Source of the DNA: Brugia malayi
Taxonomy: Eukaryota; Nematoda; Chromadorea; Rhabditida; Onchocercidae
DNA length: 64,000 nucleotides
Reading direction: 5' to 3'
Assembly (NCBI RefSeq): GCF_000002995.4
Contig: NW_025062478.1
Coordinates: forward strand, 3,324,001-3,388,000
Shown: piece by piece, positions 27,002 to 40,264 of the stretch
How the letters are laid out: every line of letters begins with the position of its first letter
Numbering within the stretch: position 1 is the stretch's first letter
The notes under the pieces: model-generated
Databases searched by the model: none
Seen by the model: the letters and a program-made list of their open reading frames with translations, nothing else
Told to the model about the DNA's origin: nothing
Translations under genes and position numbers: made by a program

Positions 27002-27833
27002 AATTTATCACTTTAGGTCAGATTTAAATATATTCTTGTATTACAGCACATTATTTTAAGCACATGCTAGTTGCAATATGTATTTAATTATGTGATTATA
27101 TTCAGTGGAGGATTCCTCATGTTATCGCACATTTTTTCTTCCGGTAGCCAACTGATATTTGATAACGTTTGCACTGGCTTTAATTTTCTGATAGTGTGTC
27201 ATAACATATTGATGATTGAATAATACAAGTGATTAAATATATCAATTATCATTTTCATGTTTCGATATAATATATACTCAAGCTGTAATATATATTTGAT
27301 CATTTATATTATTTAATCATTTTTAATGGTATTAGCTGGCAACTTTCATATGAATATGATACTTCGATCTGTATTGAGCATAACACATTCATTTTATGGG
27401 TGTTTTTTTATCTTATCTCTAATTTTTATTGACATTTGTTTATATCTTTATTGGGATATGGTATCAACAAATATGAAATAAGCTGTGATAATTTCAACTT
27501 TTTGGCCTTTTTCTTTTTACTGTTATTGTTTTCTTGTTATGTTATTTTCTGTTTTTGATTCTTTTGCTTGTTGTTTAAAGTATTTTTTTCAGAAGTATCA
27601 TAAAATTTTCGGCACTACTTTTATAAATGATCGGTTCATGGACTGGTCTTCAGCCGTTTGTTCATTCGTTAATGAAGTATTGCTGGTTATTTGTTCATTC
27701 CTTAAACAGCTTACCAGTTTAACCACTGTTCAAAGGATATTAATTTTAAATTTGATTAAGTCAAACAAAGGCAGAGCTTTCAAAAAAGTTGATGGAATAC
27801 TGCAAAATATATTGCAATTATTATCTTTTGCAG
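27002..27833. other. Intercistronic region between alg-5 and rpac-40
   Basis: About 830 nt on the same strand between the alg-5 stop and the rpac-40 acceptor (TCTTTTGCAG at 27824-27833). The long frame running 27485-27922 reads through this spacer into rpac-40 exon 1 in the wrong frame. No separate gene is seen. The gap is larger than a typical C. elegans operon spacer of about 100 nt but acceptable for larger-genome nematodes. Confidence 0.5.
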
Positions 27834-27837
27834 AACA

Positions 27838-30635
27838 ATGTCTGGAAGTCCAAGGAGATCTCGTCGGAAAAGTGAACAAAATGCCGAGAACAAACTCGTT
27901 ATGGATGCAGAGAGAGTGTTAAATGTAAGCTTGTAAAGTCCGTTCTAAGTTTTTTGTTTTTTTGTACAATTCTATTAGAGTTTGCAAGTAGTTATTCCTG
28001 GACATGTGAATTGCAATTTATGATATTAATCAAAGGAATTATATCATTTAACACATTTTTGACGAGAAGAAGAGACAAATTTTGAGCGTTCAGTATTTTT
28101 TGAGAAGCATTTTTTTTATTATTTAATCTTTTTCTTATAGAGAAATTGTAGAATTAGCTGAAGGAGCAATAGTTAATTGATGAAAAATCAAATTAATATG
28201 AGGAATAAGCAAACTTTATGGTTCAGTATGTTTGAACTTTATGGCTTTAAAAAATTGGTTTTTAAACAAGAATGTATACGATAGCTAACGTCTTGCTGTT
28301 TTAAATCTGGTTATGGTACGTTCGAAAAAAAAGAATGGTTGTTTACAGACGTACGATACTGATAGTGATTTTGGCAACAGTACGATTCAGTGGGATGTAA
28401 CTGCGTATATATCAGAAATCAAAATATTCATAGTAAATGAAAGTAAAGATGGTATGACATTGGAATTTGATTTAGTTGGTGTTGAAGCTCCAATTGCTAA
28501 TGCTATTAGAAGGATACTTATTGCTGAAGTAAGTTTCCTTACTTCATTTGCGATTAATTCATGCAGTTTGGATTTCATTTCAACTTTGAAAATTTTGACT
28601 TCATTTCATTTTCATACTAATTTTTTGATCCATATTTGTCTTTCATAACATATTACAATATCACCAGTATGTTTAATAGTTAATTAGAAATTTCGAGTGA
28701 TCATTGCTATAATTTTTTGTTGTCTTTAGCTTCCTACCTTGGCAATCGAGAAGGTTTATCTGTACCAGAATACGTCAATTATACCGGTACGATCTTTTTT
28801 TTATACAAGTTATTTCTTGATTTTTTGAAAAGGAAAATATTTTCGGATAAATTTAGGATGAAGTATTGAGTCATCGTTTTGGTTTGCTTCCAATTAAAGC
28901 AGATCCACGATTATTCAAGATGCCTCTTACACGGGTTATTGGAATCGACGAATCCGGTGTTGACTGTAGTGAAGAACCGGCTGGTGATCCGACGAGGTTA
29001 ATAAAAATAATTTTTGCAAGTTTTCAGTGTGAATTTTTGAACAATTTATAGTTCTAGGATTAGTAAGCGATGAATCGTTGCTTCGCACTTCATATCATTT
29101 AAATACAGTTATTACAAATATTATTAGCATTTAACGGAATTACACAATATCCTAATAGATTTCCTTTTGTATTAAAAAGTGAATTCCGTATAACAAAAGA
29201 TAATGCGAAAGATATTATAGAAAATCGTGCATTACTTGGAAATTTCATGTTTGATTGCATAATGTATCGAAATTATTTTTGTTGTTGTTGGAAGTAAATC
29301 ATTTCAGAAATCTCATTTTTGAGATTAAAGTCAACTGCAGTCGAAATCCAAACGCTTTGAAAACAGCTACAAATCCTAAGGAAATTTATGAGAATGCTTT
29401 TGTTTATTCAAATTCATTCAAGTGGATACCAATCGGTGATCAGTCTACCTCACTTCCGTATCCACCATCAATGGTGCATGATGATATTTTGGTTGCGCAA
29501 TTACGACCTGGACAAGAGATTGAAGCTAGGCGAGTTAAATTCACTTAAATTGTTTGTTTACTCAAATTTGGCCATTTGATAAGAGATGGCTTTTTGGCAA
29601 CCTTGTTCACTTCAGATTCAAATTTCATTCTAATTCTAGATGTCACTGCTTAAAAGGATTAGGGCGTGATCATGCAAAATTCTCACCGGTTGCTACTGCA
29701 TCCTATCGTTTGCTGCCGCAGATAGTACTGAAAAAAAAATTCAGCGGTGCAGATGCCCGAAGAGTTAAGAGCTCTTTTTCGGAAGGTGTTATTGAAATTG
29801 ATGCAGGTTAGCTCATCTTTCTTTCGAAACTCTGAATCTTTTTTGCTTACTTTAGTAACCTTCCTATTTTATGCTTAAAAAAAAGCGCCCTAGCTTATCA
29901 TTTATTTAAATATAATTTATAATCTGTAACGCTGGTGGCTTCAATTAAATTGTTTGACTTTTGTACTGTGCAACTGTTGTACCAGTGTAATTATGTCTTT
30001 TTTAAAGTAGCTTATTTCCCTCTAAACCAGTAAATTAGCTTAAAGATATACTGAATTCAATAAAAACATACATAAAACTTCGAGGTTTTACTAGTCCTAA
30101 TTTTTTATTTTTAGATGGAGTAGCTTTTGTGAAAGATGCACGATCTGACACCTGCAGTCGCAATATTTTACGATATGAGGATTTGGCAGAATACATTGAA
30201 TTGTCAAGGATAAAAGATCATTTCATCTGTATGTTTCAGTTGCTTTCGGCACATTATGTGCTTTTCTCATGTAACATTCATACTTATTATGACAGATCCC
30301 TAATAGTTCAGTCTGTAGAATTCAATATTTTTAATGTGTCCATTTATTTTATGTTCTGGAGTTCCCCTGATAACTTCTTTCTGTAATGTCTCTTTACATT
30401 TCATTGTCTTCGAGCCAGTACTCGTAACAGATGAATACAATAACAATATTCAACATAGCGTAAGTTCTAAACTTTCGTGGTAAACGCAAGTGAGTGAATT
30501 ATTTCTTCAGTTAGTGTAGAAAGCACTGGTGCACTAAGAAGTGCAGAACTGGTAGTGGAAGCCTGCAAAGTAATGGAGGAAAAGTGTCGAACATTGCAAT
30601 CTCTATTCCAGAAACGATTGAAAGAATTACAGTGA
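27838..30635 (+). CDS. rpac-40: RNA polymerase I/III subunit RPAC40 (POLR1C)
   Basis: Exons 27838-27924, 28349-28528, 28730-28786, 28857-28996, 29308-29529, 29640-29806, 30115-30228 and 30511-30635 join to 363 residues. This alpha-like subunit pairs with RPAC19 to nucleate assembly of Pol I and Pol III. Diagnostic strings: [20 protein letters not shown] (residues 67-86), then [79 protein letters not shown] and FSVESTG near the end. The N-terminal 45 residues are variable, as in other species. The intron after 29529 starts GC (TAG|GCGAGT); the only nearby GT would break the R-C-H-C-L-K-G frame. The start lies 4 nt behind TTTTGCAG, fitting a downstream (SL-trans-spliced) cistron after alg-5. 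Confidence 0.95.
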
Positions 30636-31133
30636 TTCACTAGTGCTTTAACCGTTTTCTGTTATAACTATTGTTACCACTTTTCATGTCGTAAAATGAA
30701 AATTTCTAAACATCTGGAACTTCTCTCCATCGTTAAGTTTTATTTTTAATGTCTTTTTTTTTTTTTTGTCAACTACTCACTATTGATTCAAACGCAAATT
30801 CTTTCAAAATTGTAGGAAGCCAAATACAGCATAATTATTAGAAGCGCTTAAATCCATGTTATTTTGCATCAAATATTAGCTGACATCATTGGGATGAGAT
30901 ACACAAGTTTGTCTTCCTTTTTTAAAAAATTTTTATCAGTACTTCAAATCAAATTTACATATAGGTAGAACCTAGGAAATAAAGTGCGAAAGAAGAAGGT
31001 ATCAATGTTTGCCTTGAACTAAATATGGCGAATTCAAAAAAACTTCAGGAGAATTGAGCTTTCAGAAAAACAATTGAAAGCATTCGACCTCCAACACCTA
31101 AACATATCAATTGTGATACTAGTTTAACCAATG
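30636..31133. other. Convergent 3' region between rpac-40 and the OPA3-like gene
   Basis: The 3' ends of two convergent genes face each other here. AATAAA at 30977 could serve rpac-40 and TTTATT (AATAAA on minus) at about 30738 the OPA3-like gene; if so their transcripts overlap by roughly 200 nt. No additional gene. Confidence 0.4.
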
Positions 31134-32383
31134 CTAACGAGATGTTTTGTCTTGTCCAGGTATCAGTGTCTTCATTTTGTCACCAATGAAAGACAGGAGT
31201 TGACCCTTCTGACCTTTTTCTGCCAAAATGTTCTTATCATCCTGCAAAATGGTTGAAGAAAATTTACGTTGTTTTTCATAACGAAACAGAATTTTATTAA
31301 AAATTTAGGCTGTAGATTATCTAATAAAATAAAGATAATTCCTGACTTCCCTAGCAATTCTGTTCATCGGAAACTACCGTACGGAAAAATTGTACCCTTA
31401 TGGAACACAATCTAATTTTAGAAAAAAGTACTAACCAGTTTCTTCTCGCGGATGATCTTCACAATTTTTAGCGCTAATTCATCTTGTTCTTTGAGCTTTT
31501 CTTCAAACTTCGCTATCCTATCTTCATTTTCCTGCAAAAGCGGCAACCCTGTATTAACCAGCCAATTTCAACAAGTTTAACTATTAATGATATACTAAGG
31601 ACATACTTTAACATATTTTTCTACATCGCTAGCTTTAGCTTTTTCTGGATTCGACCGGTAAATTGCATATATCAATACAACAGTCAACAGATAAATGAGT
31701 GCTTCTACAAGCGTTTCACTAGCCTGAAAATGAAACGTAAAGTGCGAATTACATATAACTATAATTACAGATGGATGAGATTACAGTTCACTAAAACAGA
31801 ACCATTTCGATTGCTTGTTGTTCGGTCACAGTAGGTGTCTTAGATGGAACAGCAAGGCCTATACTTTTGATTCGCAAACGAAATGAAATAGCATGTAGAC
31901 CTGCAAGTGCAAAACTCCATTTGCTATTTAAAATTTAATATTTTGAATCAACAGCTTTACAAAAGGGGTCTTAAAAGTAGGGAATGAAGGACAACAGGTT
32001 GGACAGAATCTCTAAAATCGGGCAAGTCAAAACACATTCCAGTTTACCAACTTAAGTTTGAACTCCTTATTTGTTACATATCAAAACCTCCGAGAACTTA
32101 CTTCTGCCCACCGGAACAAGAATTCTGTTTCTAAGATATGGATGCTTTATAGCATAAGCTATTATTTTGCGCGCTATTGGGCGTGACATTTGCCGCCCAA
32201 ATGCGACCACAAGCTGAAAAACATATTACTTGGTATTAAAAATATCAAACTTACTAGAAACAGTCCTCATCGTATCAGCTTTTCAACTCCAATAAAAAAT
32301 TATTCTTAGCAGAAATTCCGGTTCATCCTTTGCTATTCACATGCAATAACAAACATAAAAACCTGAATAACTGGAATACCCAT
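31134..32383 (-). CDS. OPA3-like mitochondrial protein
   Basis: Minus-strand exons 32383-32363, 32213-32102, 31900-31803, 31723-31607, 31531-31436 and 31241-31134 join to 183 residues, matching human OPA3 (179). OPA3 is a mitochondrial membrane protein tied to morphology and lipid metabolism. Seen here: an N-terminal region resembling OPA3 (QMSRPIARKI for QVSKPLANRI, then HPYLRNRI and VPVG), a middle segment ending in EALIYLLTVVLIYAIY (membrane span, about 84-99), then a charged coiled-coil-like stretch (DRIAKFEEKLKEQDELALKI) and a basic tail. The first coding exon is only 21 nt (MGIPVIQ). A possible leader acceptor, GATTCAG, lies 22 nt upstream of the ATG. Assignment rests on recalled family features, not on a search; orthology is likely. 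Confidence 0.82.
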
Positions 32384-32563
32384 AGTTCACATTAATCTTC
32401 TTCTGCTGAATCTTCTTCTTGCCAGCAGTGATCGCTCCATCATCTGCATACCATTCCGCCCATGAATTTCTTCTTATTAAATACCGCCGAATTCCGAACT
32501 TGCAAAATTCACAACAAATATACCAACCGTAAATCACCGCATATTTTGGCCGAATCACTGTGT

Positions 32564-32695
32564 ACAATTCACCTTCAAACTTACAACAGAATCCTAGGAA
32601 CTAAACTACAATTCACCTTCAAACTTACAACAGAATCCTAGGAACTAAACTACAATTCACCTTCGAACTTTCAACAGAATCCTAGGAACTAAACT
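32564..32695. repeat. 44-bp tandem repeat, 3 copies, upstream of the OPA3-like gene
   Basis: Three 44-bp units begin with ACAATTCACCTTC at 32564, 32608 and 32652 and contain AACAGAATCCTAGGAACTAA. Copies 1 and 2 are identical over nearly the whole unit; copy 3 differs at two or three positions, so the duplication of 1 and 2 is recent. It sits 180 bp upstream of the OPA3-like ATG, where a promoter would be. Confidence 0.95.
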
Positions 32696-33543
32696 TTCTA
32701 AGTTCATCACTTTCCTGAATTAATACAGAAATTTTCTAGGAGATATTGTCAACAACCAGAAAACACCATGAGTTACACTCTACTTCTACACAGCGATGAA
32801 TGTGCACCATAATGACCTATTATACGTTCTATTTAGGAAATACGATTTTTTCTTTGGCCCGCTATAAAACAAGTTCAAACCACCAATAAGTTTTGTACTT
32901 GTATACTTTTTCGAAGGAATTTGACAGAAAATATATGTACCAGCATCTTTATGAAAATATGCCAACACTTTAAAGTGATAAAAATAAGATTCAAGTGTGA
33001 AGTCATTTTATGTTCAGATTAAAAATTAGTATATTTTTTTAAATATTTTTTCGTTTTAAATATAATTCGGCATCCAAAATATTAAAAAAGTATATAAAGA
33101 CGAACTGTTATATTCATAAAATAGAAAATCTCAAGTATAAAATATAAAAACAGTTGTAAAGGAAATCTCAAGCATAAAATATAAAAACAGTATTAAAAGA
33201 AGAAAAATTCCAATTTACAATAACTTAAAACATAGAGAAATATAATGTGCAAATAATGAATCCGTACATTTCATAAAAACTTTTTTTTTTAGCGCAATTT
33301 TCCGTTGCATATTTTTTTTGAATCACTTTCTATAAAGATTAAAGATATTGCATAAAATTTTCTGCTACTTTTCTATTTTCTTATTACATCATGAAAATTC
33401 GGAAATTTTCAAAAATATTTACAATCACTTAGTAGCATACTTTTTACTTGCATTAAATAAATATGAGGAAATTTCTTCTTTTTTTCTGCAAAAGAATGAC
33501 ATATTCAGGGTAAATGCCCGACACAATTCAAAGTAATCATAGA
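32696..33543. other. Spacer between OPA3-like gene and rnr-1
   Basis: AT-rich with no coding signal. CTCAAGYATAAAATATAAAAACAGT is present twice (about 33131 and 33168), a local imperfect duplication of about 30 bp. Contains the rnr-1 3' flank at the right end. Confidence 0.5.
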
Positions 33544-36500
33544 TTAGCTACTGCACATTAAACATTCATCTCCATTGCTCACCGTACACTCCATAACTTT
33601 TGTTGCCAATTCACTGGTAGTAGCAGGAATAGAACTGGATGATGATTTAGAATTCTTATCTCCATTAACGCTATCATATTCTTTCAAACGAGTTTTGTCA
33701 ACAGTGAACTGTACTGCATCAACTGCTGGTCTCGTGCGCAAGTAATACATTCCAGTTTTCAAGCCCTAAAAGTTTTGAAGAAATAAAAATAATGATAAAA
33801 AACAATTCTAAATTCTACCAAAATACAAAAACCTTATACATCAAAAATGCAGTGCATACTTTTTGCCATCCGTAGAAGTGCATGCTGGTAATATTGCCAT
33901 AATTGGGGCGTGCAATGAATATATTTAACGACTGCGATTGGTCGATAAACGCACCACGGTCAGCAGCCATATCAATAATGTCCTTCAATGTAAATCCTTT
34001 TTTATTTGTATATAAGATAACTGCATCCTATACTTCTAAAGGTTTAAGAATCCATTAAACCTCATAACTTTTGATTATCAATACTTACTCGTTGCGACAT
34101 TTCCCAAACTGTCCTGTAAAGATCTCGGATTTCTTGCGGAATGCGTTCAATATTTTGAATCGACCCCTTGTTTTTAATTATTTCTAATTTCATATCATCA
34201 TCCCATAAGTCAAGATGCATGAGATCATTCATAAGGTGCATATTGAATATCTTTAAAACAAATTCATAAGTATTTAGGTAACGAAATATTGTCAAAATTA
34301 ATGATAAAACATTTCTAAAATGTATAAAAACACATGAACAATACATCTTGAAAATTTACCTGAAAACTTCCAGATAAGACATTACGGGTGTATACATTGC
34401 TCGTATAAGGCTCAATGCTTTCATTATTGCCAAGTATCTGCGCGGTTGAAGCAGTAGGCATTGGTGACAATAACACACTATTTCTGATGCCGAACTTTGC
34501 AATCTTCTCACGTAAAGTCCCCCAATCACACTGATCTGTTGGCGTTACACCCCACATATCAAATTGCAAAATCTGAAGCATAAAGAAGAAAAATGGTACT
34601 AAATTTTATGGTAGATCATATATTATAAAATTTGATGACTAGCGCTAATGAAAATGGAAAAAAATTGAAAATTTTCTGGGATCAAATATTGAATACTACT
34701 GAAAGATACTTTGAAACAATGGAAAACATGAAGATCAACAAGTGCTAACTCCTTTACTGATAGGTGAACCTTCATAGCTTTCATATGGACCTTGTTCCTT
34801 CGCAAGATCACAAGAGGCTTCAAGTGCTGCATAATATATCGTTTCAAAAATTCGCTTATTAAGATCGCGAGCTTTCTCACTAGTAAATGGATATCTGAAA
34901 AAGCCACAATTTCAACATATATATCGTTTCAAAAAATTGCCGTGCACTTTTAGAACCTGTAAAAGCTAAAAATGAAAGCAAACCGCATAAGGATGAAAGC
35001 ATCAGCTAAGCCTTGAACACCAATGCCAATCGGACGATGTCTCTTATTAGATCGTTCTGCTTCTGGTATTGGATAATAATTGCGATCAATGACCTTATTC
35101 AAATTCTTAACTACCACTTTTGTAACCTGAAATACAATTATATTTTCGATGTTACAACAAATTCAGAATTCAAGCAAAACTGATCCTGTTCCATGTATTC
35201 TCTCTTCGTTTTCTATATATATATATACCTCATGCAACATTTTGAAGTCATATTTCATCTCTGATGTAACAAAACGCCCAAGAGCAATAGATGCCAAATT
35301 ACACACAGCAATCTCTTCACGAGACGAATATAGAACTACTTCCGTACACAAATTAGAGCATTTGATGGTACCCAAGTTTTGTTGGTTAGTTTTTCGATTG
35401 CACGTATCCTGTAATTTCAAACTTCATTCAAAAAGAAACTTTATGATCCCTTACTACGGTGATGTTTCAAAAAGGTTCTTATTCATGGAAATGTTTAATT
35501 ATAATTGAAGCACATTTTTTTTTTTTTGAATAATTTGAATTGCTCAAACGAAAAATAGCTAAAAATTGAATCAGCAGATTATAAAAACAATTAGAGGTCT
35601 TATTAACAGAATAATAGCATGTAATGAATATCTCATACAACTTCAAGGACCACCTACGTAGTCCTTTAGACTGACATAGCATTACCTTATAAACCATATA
35701 TGGCATGCCAGTTTCTATTTGCGTAAAAACGATTGTTTCCCATAGTTTTCTGGCAGGAACTTGCTTTCTGTACCGACCTTCTTCTTCATACCTACAATCT
35801 TTCTTTTTTTAAATCCAGGATCTAAAATGATTTTCTATTTACAAAATGTAGAAGTAAACAGATAAAATTCTTCTTACTGTGTGTACAGTTTCTCGAATGC
35901 CTCGCCCCACGAATCTTCCAAGCCAGGACATTCAGCAGGACACATTAGTGACCATATTTTGTCGTCACGTACACGCTCCATGAAAAGATCCGGCACCCAT
36001 AAACCGAAGAACAAATCACGACAACGTTCAAGTTCATCACCTACATTCTTTCTGAGTTCTAGAAAGTCGAAAATATCTGCATGCCACGGTTCCAAATAGA
36101 CAGCAAATGCACCTGGTCTCTGCAACAAACATTTGTTTCAAGAAAAAAAAAAAAACAGTTCAAAAAACATCAAATCAACAAACAGTTGCACAAGTGGTAT
36201 CCACTTAAACCACTTAAAAAAGTAGTTAAAAAAAGCACTAACTCAGGATGAGATTGAAAAAAGATAAAAATTCTAAACCTTCGAAAAAAAAAAAGAAAAA
36301 AATGCAACAACCTTATTTCCACCCTGATCGACGTACCGTGCTGCATTATTGAAGACACGAAGCATAGGTACCAGACCATTTGAAACACCATTTGTCTAAA
36401 TAAAGAGAAATTTTTTCAATTCAACTTTCTTAAAGTTTTAAATCCTGCTAAATATGCTGCTACCAAATTGGTAGTAAAACAACAGAAGAAATGTTTTTTA

Positions 36501-38509
36501 CTTTTTTTCTCTTAACATTTTTTTTTCGCTCGTTTTGATACTTTTGGTGTACTAAATTAATAAATCTCTAAAATCTATACGATTTAACAGCCATTTACGT
36601 AAATTTGATATATTTTGATAACTAAAGACATACTCCAGCAATTGCCGAGCCAGAGGCACGTATGCAGTGTACATTTAAACCGATACCACCTGCACTTTTT
36701 GAAATCAATGCACACTTCTTTAACGTTTCGAATATACCTTCAATACTATCCTCAAACATCGTCAACAGGAAGCATGAACTCATTTGTGGTGTACAGGTAC
36801 CGCTGTTAAAAAGTGTTGGTGTTGCATGTGTAAACCATCTTTCGGACATCAAATTGTAAGTCTGAAACAAAACTTCGGTATTGCTAGTAATAATTTATAA
36901 AAAACTACAGCTGAACATCAACATTTAGCTCAAATTTCTGAAAATTTCGGTATTTGACATGCTTAAAAATCTGCTAAGATTAAACATAAACAGCCATACC
37001 TCAAGAGCAGCTTCAATGTCTTCACCATGAATTCCAAGCGCAACCCTCATTAACATATGCTGTGGACGTTCAGCTAATTCTCCGTTGATTTGAAGAAGGT
37101 AAGAACGTTCTAACGTCTTTAATCCAAAGTAGGTGTATAAATAGTCACGTTCATGAACTATTGCTGAATCAAGAAGCTAAAAAACAGTGTTCTGACGAAT
37201 AGAGGTTAGCAAAAATTTGAATGATTGAAGATTTATTGAAAAAAATAGATTACCATTTAGAAATAATTCATAAGATAAAAACTGCTTACTTATAACAGCA
37301 TCTTTCTTTATCTTTATTTAGTTTCGAAACTATAAAATTTCTAAGATTTCTACATTTTTGTTTATCAAGTAGCAAAATTATATCACTCCAACACCTTCCT
37401 TAATTTACATTTCTGGAACTATTAAATAGCCAACTCACATTTGCATTATTTTGGATAATATCGAATAATTCTTTGCTAATCAATGGCATATGTCGACCAG
37501 ATTTTGGATGTGTAGCATTGTACAATCTTCTGGAGAGTTTTGAAAATGACTGAAATGAGAAACTTACCTAATTGCACAAAAGATCTTGAGCCTTTAATTG
37601 GATCAGATTTTTAAACAGAAGATCTTTGTTGGATGAATTATTTGAAACAATTATTATTAACCGAAGAATCAAAAGAAATCCAATATATTAAGATGAATGT
37701 TTGTGCCGCAATCAAATATCTACACAATACACGTCGGCACTCATTGCTTCATTCAAAATAACCTTTTCAGTTTTCTTATGCAAATTAGAGACAGTAATTC
37801 TAGACGCCAAAGTTGCATAGTCTGGATGTTTAGTTATCATGTCAGCTGCAATTTCCGCAGCCAAATTATCCAATTCAACAGTTGTTACACCTTTGTAAAG
37901 ACCAGCAATGACTTTTTGCGATATTTCAATCTAAAAAGTCATAAGTGAGAGATAAAACTATTTAAATTAAAAAAGCTCTGACTTAAAAAGAATATTTCTC
38001 GATTAAAAAATTACATTAATTAACTTGAAAGTTACTGAAAATTTCGACAAATAATAAGATGCAACAAATTATGTTTTACATGATCCACTCGATCTTGGCT
38101 TAAGCCATAACACAATTTCATAATACGGCGAGCAATTTTATCAAAAGAGACAGCCTCATGTCGTCCATCTGAAACACATATGATATAACTGCTTTATTTA
38201 GTTGTTACATACAGTTTTTTGAATTCAAACAGAGATATTTTGAAATATCAATAGTAAACTTAAGTAGCATATATTTTGGCATACAAAGTACTGCAATTCG
38301 ACAATTAAACGTTCAAACAGTTTCTTTTCATTTATCGCACTTCGCTTAACATGATGTACAAGTCTTTCCACAGCACTTCATATTTGCCAAAAGTTAACAA
38401 TTCTTTATTAATATTTAATTTACCAAATAAGTTAAAAAATAAAGATTTAGCATGACATACCTCGTTTAACTACGTAAGAATTAGAAGTTCGTTGATCAGG
38501 TTGCACCAT
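33544..38509 (-). CDS. rnr-1: Ribonucleoside-diphosphate reductase large subunit (RRM1/RNR-1)
   Basis: Minus-strand exons: 38509-38461, 38168-38080, 37930-37763, 37549-37439, 37176-37000, 36861-36634, 36395-36312, 36119-35878, 35791-35686, 35408-35229, 35126-34984, 34894-34750, 34572-34360, 34250-34089, 33982-33860 and 33765-33544, giving 813 residues (human 792). It reduces NDPs to dNDPs with the RNR-2 radical subunit. N-terminal ATP-cone is present ([14 protein letters not shown], residues 15-28). Active-site residues keep a constant +10 offset from human numbering: C228 (QMSSCFLL), N437/C439/E441 (SNLCTE) and C454 (AVCNLAS). Other landmarks: [62 protein letters not shown]. The tail ends CLMCSS with the redox pair C808/C811. 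A serine-rich insertion (KSSSSS) precedes the tail. The start is 30 nt downstream of an ATATTTCAG acceptor. All key residues intact; a functional gene. Confidence 0.97.
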
Positions 38510-38531
38510 TGTCGTTAAAGATTATTCTTCA

Positions 38532-38545
38532 CTGATTAACTGAAA
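38532..38545 (-). promoter_or_regulatory. Probable leader acceptor of rnr-1
   Basis: Minus-strand ATATTTCAG ends about 30 nt upstream of the rnr-1 ATG with no in-frame upstream exon. Trans-splicing here is inferred from context only; a 5'-UTR cis-intron is the alternative. Confidence 0.4.
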
Positions 38546-40264
38546 TATTTTACATTCAAATAAAAAGAGTTGTCAATACTTCTTCCTGATACAATAAATA
38601 TTCAGAAATTAATCCCCAAAACAAAAAAAAAAGGAAAACACTCAAACAATTCATGTTTCTCAAAATACAATAATACTTATCACTATTAATGAAATGTGAT
38701 CTAACTGGTGTGTTGGAAAATTTTTAATTTTTTCCAATAAACTAATTTTTTTTTAAGATTAATAAATATACATTAATAAGATATGAACATTAGCAACACA
38801 GTATATGAAGAAAGCAGTAAAATAAAACATAATTGTATAAAGTTTTTCAGATCGTTTCATCTTTCAAATTGAATGTACCCGCCAAAACCACTTCACTAAA
38901 TATTCGGTCTGCTACTACTTTTCATTCAAAAAAGGGACACTTTGCTGCAGAAATTAGACGACACTGTGACACTGTCAAAAATCAATTTGGAAAGTTTTTG
39001 TCATAAAAATTACAATTTTCTTTTATGATTAAATCAAAAAAATTCAAAAGAAAAGATTAGTCATTTCTCAAACAGTACTGCAAAAATTAATTCATTGTAC
39101 ATTATTGTCAACTTTTTGCAACATCTCTTATCATTTGCCTTTTTCATCCTCTAAACTTCACATACTATGCATACTATTCCATCGAAAAAAAAAAAAATTA
39201 TTGATTTAGCTATAATTTAAAAAAGGAAGTACCTAAATTTGAACTTTATTATTATTTATTATGCTATTACAAATATCGTTATCCTTACTAAATCTCATTC
39301 AGTACAACTCTAGATGGCAAAATGTTATCATTAAATGTACCAGTCATCAAATCTATCTCTATTTATTTATCCATAAAAAATATTAAGATTTTAGACCTTG
39401 TTGGAAAGAAAATTCCTAACAAAATTTCTTTACATTAATGTAATTTTGATAAGATAGAAAATTGATATATCATATCATATAGAGCAGTAGTGCATACATG
39501 TAATGCAGCGAAGTTTCTATGGAATAAAACCTCGAAGAATTTTGCGATCTTTGTTGATTTACGATGTTTCTCATCGTAATATTCCAAAATGATTCTATCA
39601 AAATGAATGAATAATGTTAACAAATTATAGAAGTATATTTATAGGAATGCATTTAGATTTCAGAAATATCAATCAATATTTTAACTTTGCAATTTCAGAT
39701 TAACAAATTTCCATATATTATAATACAAACATATATTATAATAGTATATCCATTAATTGGCAAATGACTAGTTTTTAAGAATTTAACAAATGTTCAATGC
39801 TTATTCCCATGATCTCGATAACGAAATGATCAGAGCCCAGAAATTTTTTAAAATTTAAATCTATAATTCCCATAATTTACCAAAATAACAGTAATTGGAA
39901 CTTTCTGAGAATTTATTGTACGAGAAAAATAAAACACATGAATGCAAGCTCAAATAATCTTCATAATTGCAATCATCAAAAATTGGAAACAGTGGACCAA
40001 TAGACTATGCATTCACATTCGCTTATCAACAACGACCTGTAAGAACTATTTTCCCCATATCTTTTCCCTTCATTTGCTTATCTACTTTCTCTTCGTTTCT
40101 CTCTCTCTCTCTCTTTTTATAGCACATATCAGTTTCTTCCTAATTTAGCAAAACTTGTATTTGCAGACTAGATACCCCCAAATTCAAGAATTTTGCAACT
40201 ACAATTAACTATTTCTACAGTAGCTTTGGCGTAAAACAACATCTTATCACTTCTTTGATACTCT
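38546..40264. other. Spacer between rnr-1 promoter and the NCBP3-type gene 3' end
   Basis: No coding exon seen on either strand. It should contain the rnr-1 promoter on the left. A CT tract (40097-40113) and a WWNAWATATA-rich segment (39711-39750, two copies of CATATATTATAATA) are the only structures noted. Confidence 0.5.

Noticed and set aside
27485..27837. 145-residue open frame upstream of and overlapping rpac-40 exon 1
   Set aside because: It is in the wrong frame relative to [14 protein letters not shown], is composed of Phe/Leu/Ile-rich translations of AT-rich spacer, and crosses the strong TTTTGCAG acceptor.
35881..36099. Plus-strand frame over rnr-1
   Set aside because: Shadow of the rnr-1 exon 36119-35878, whose minus-strand translation matches RRM1 throughout.
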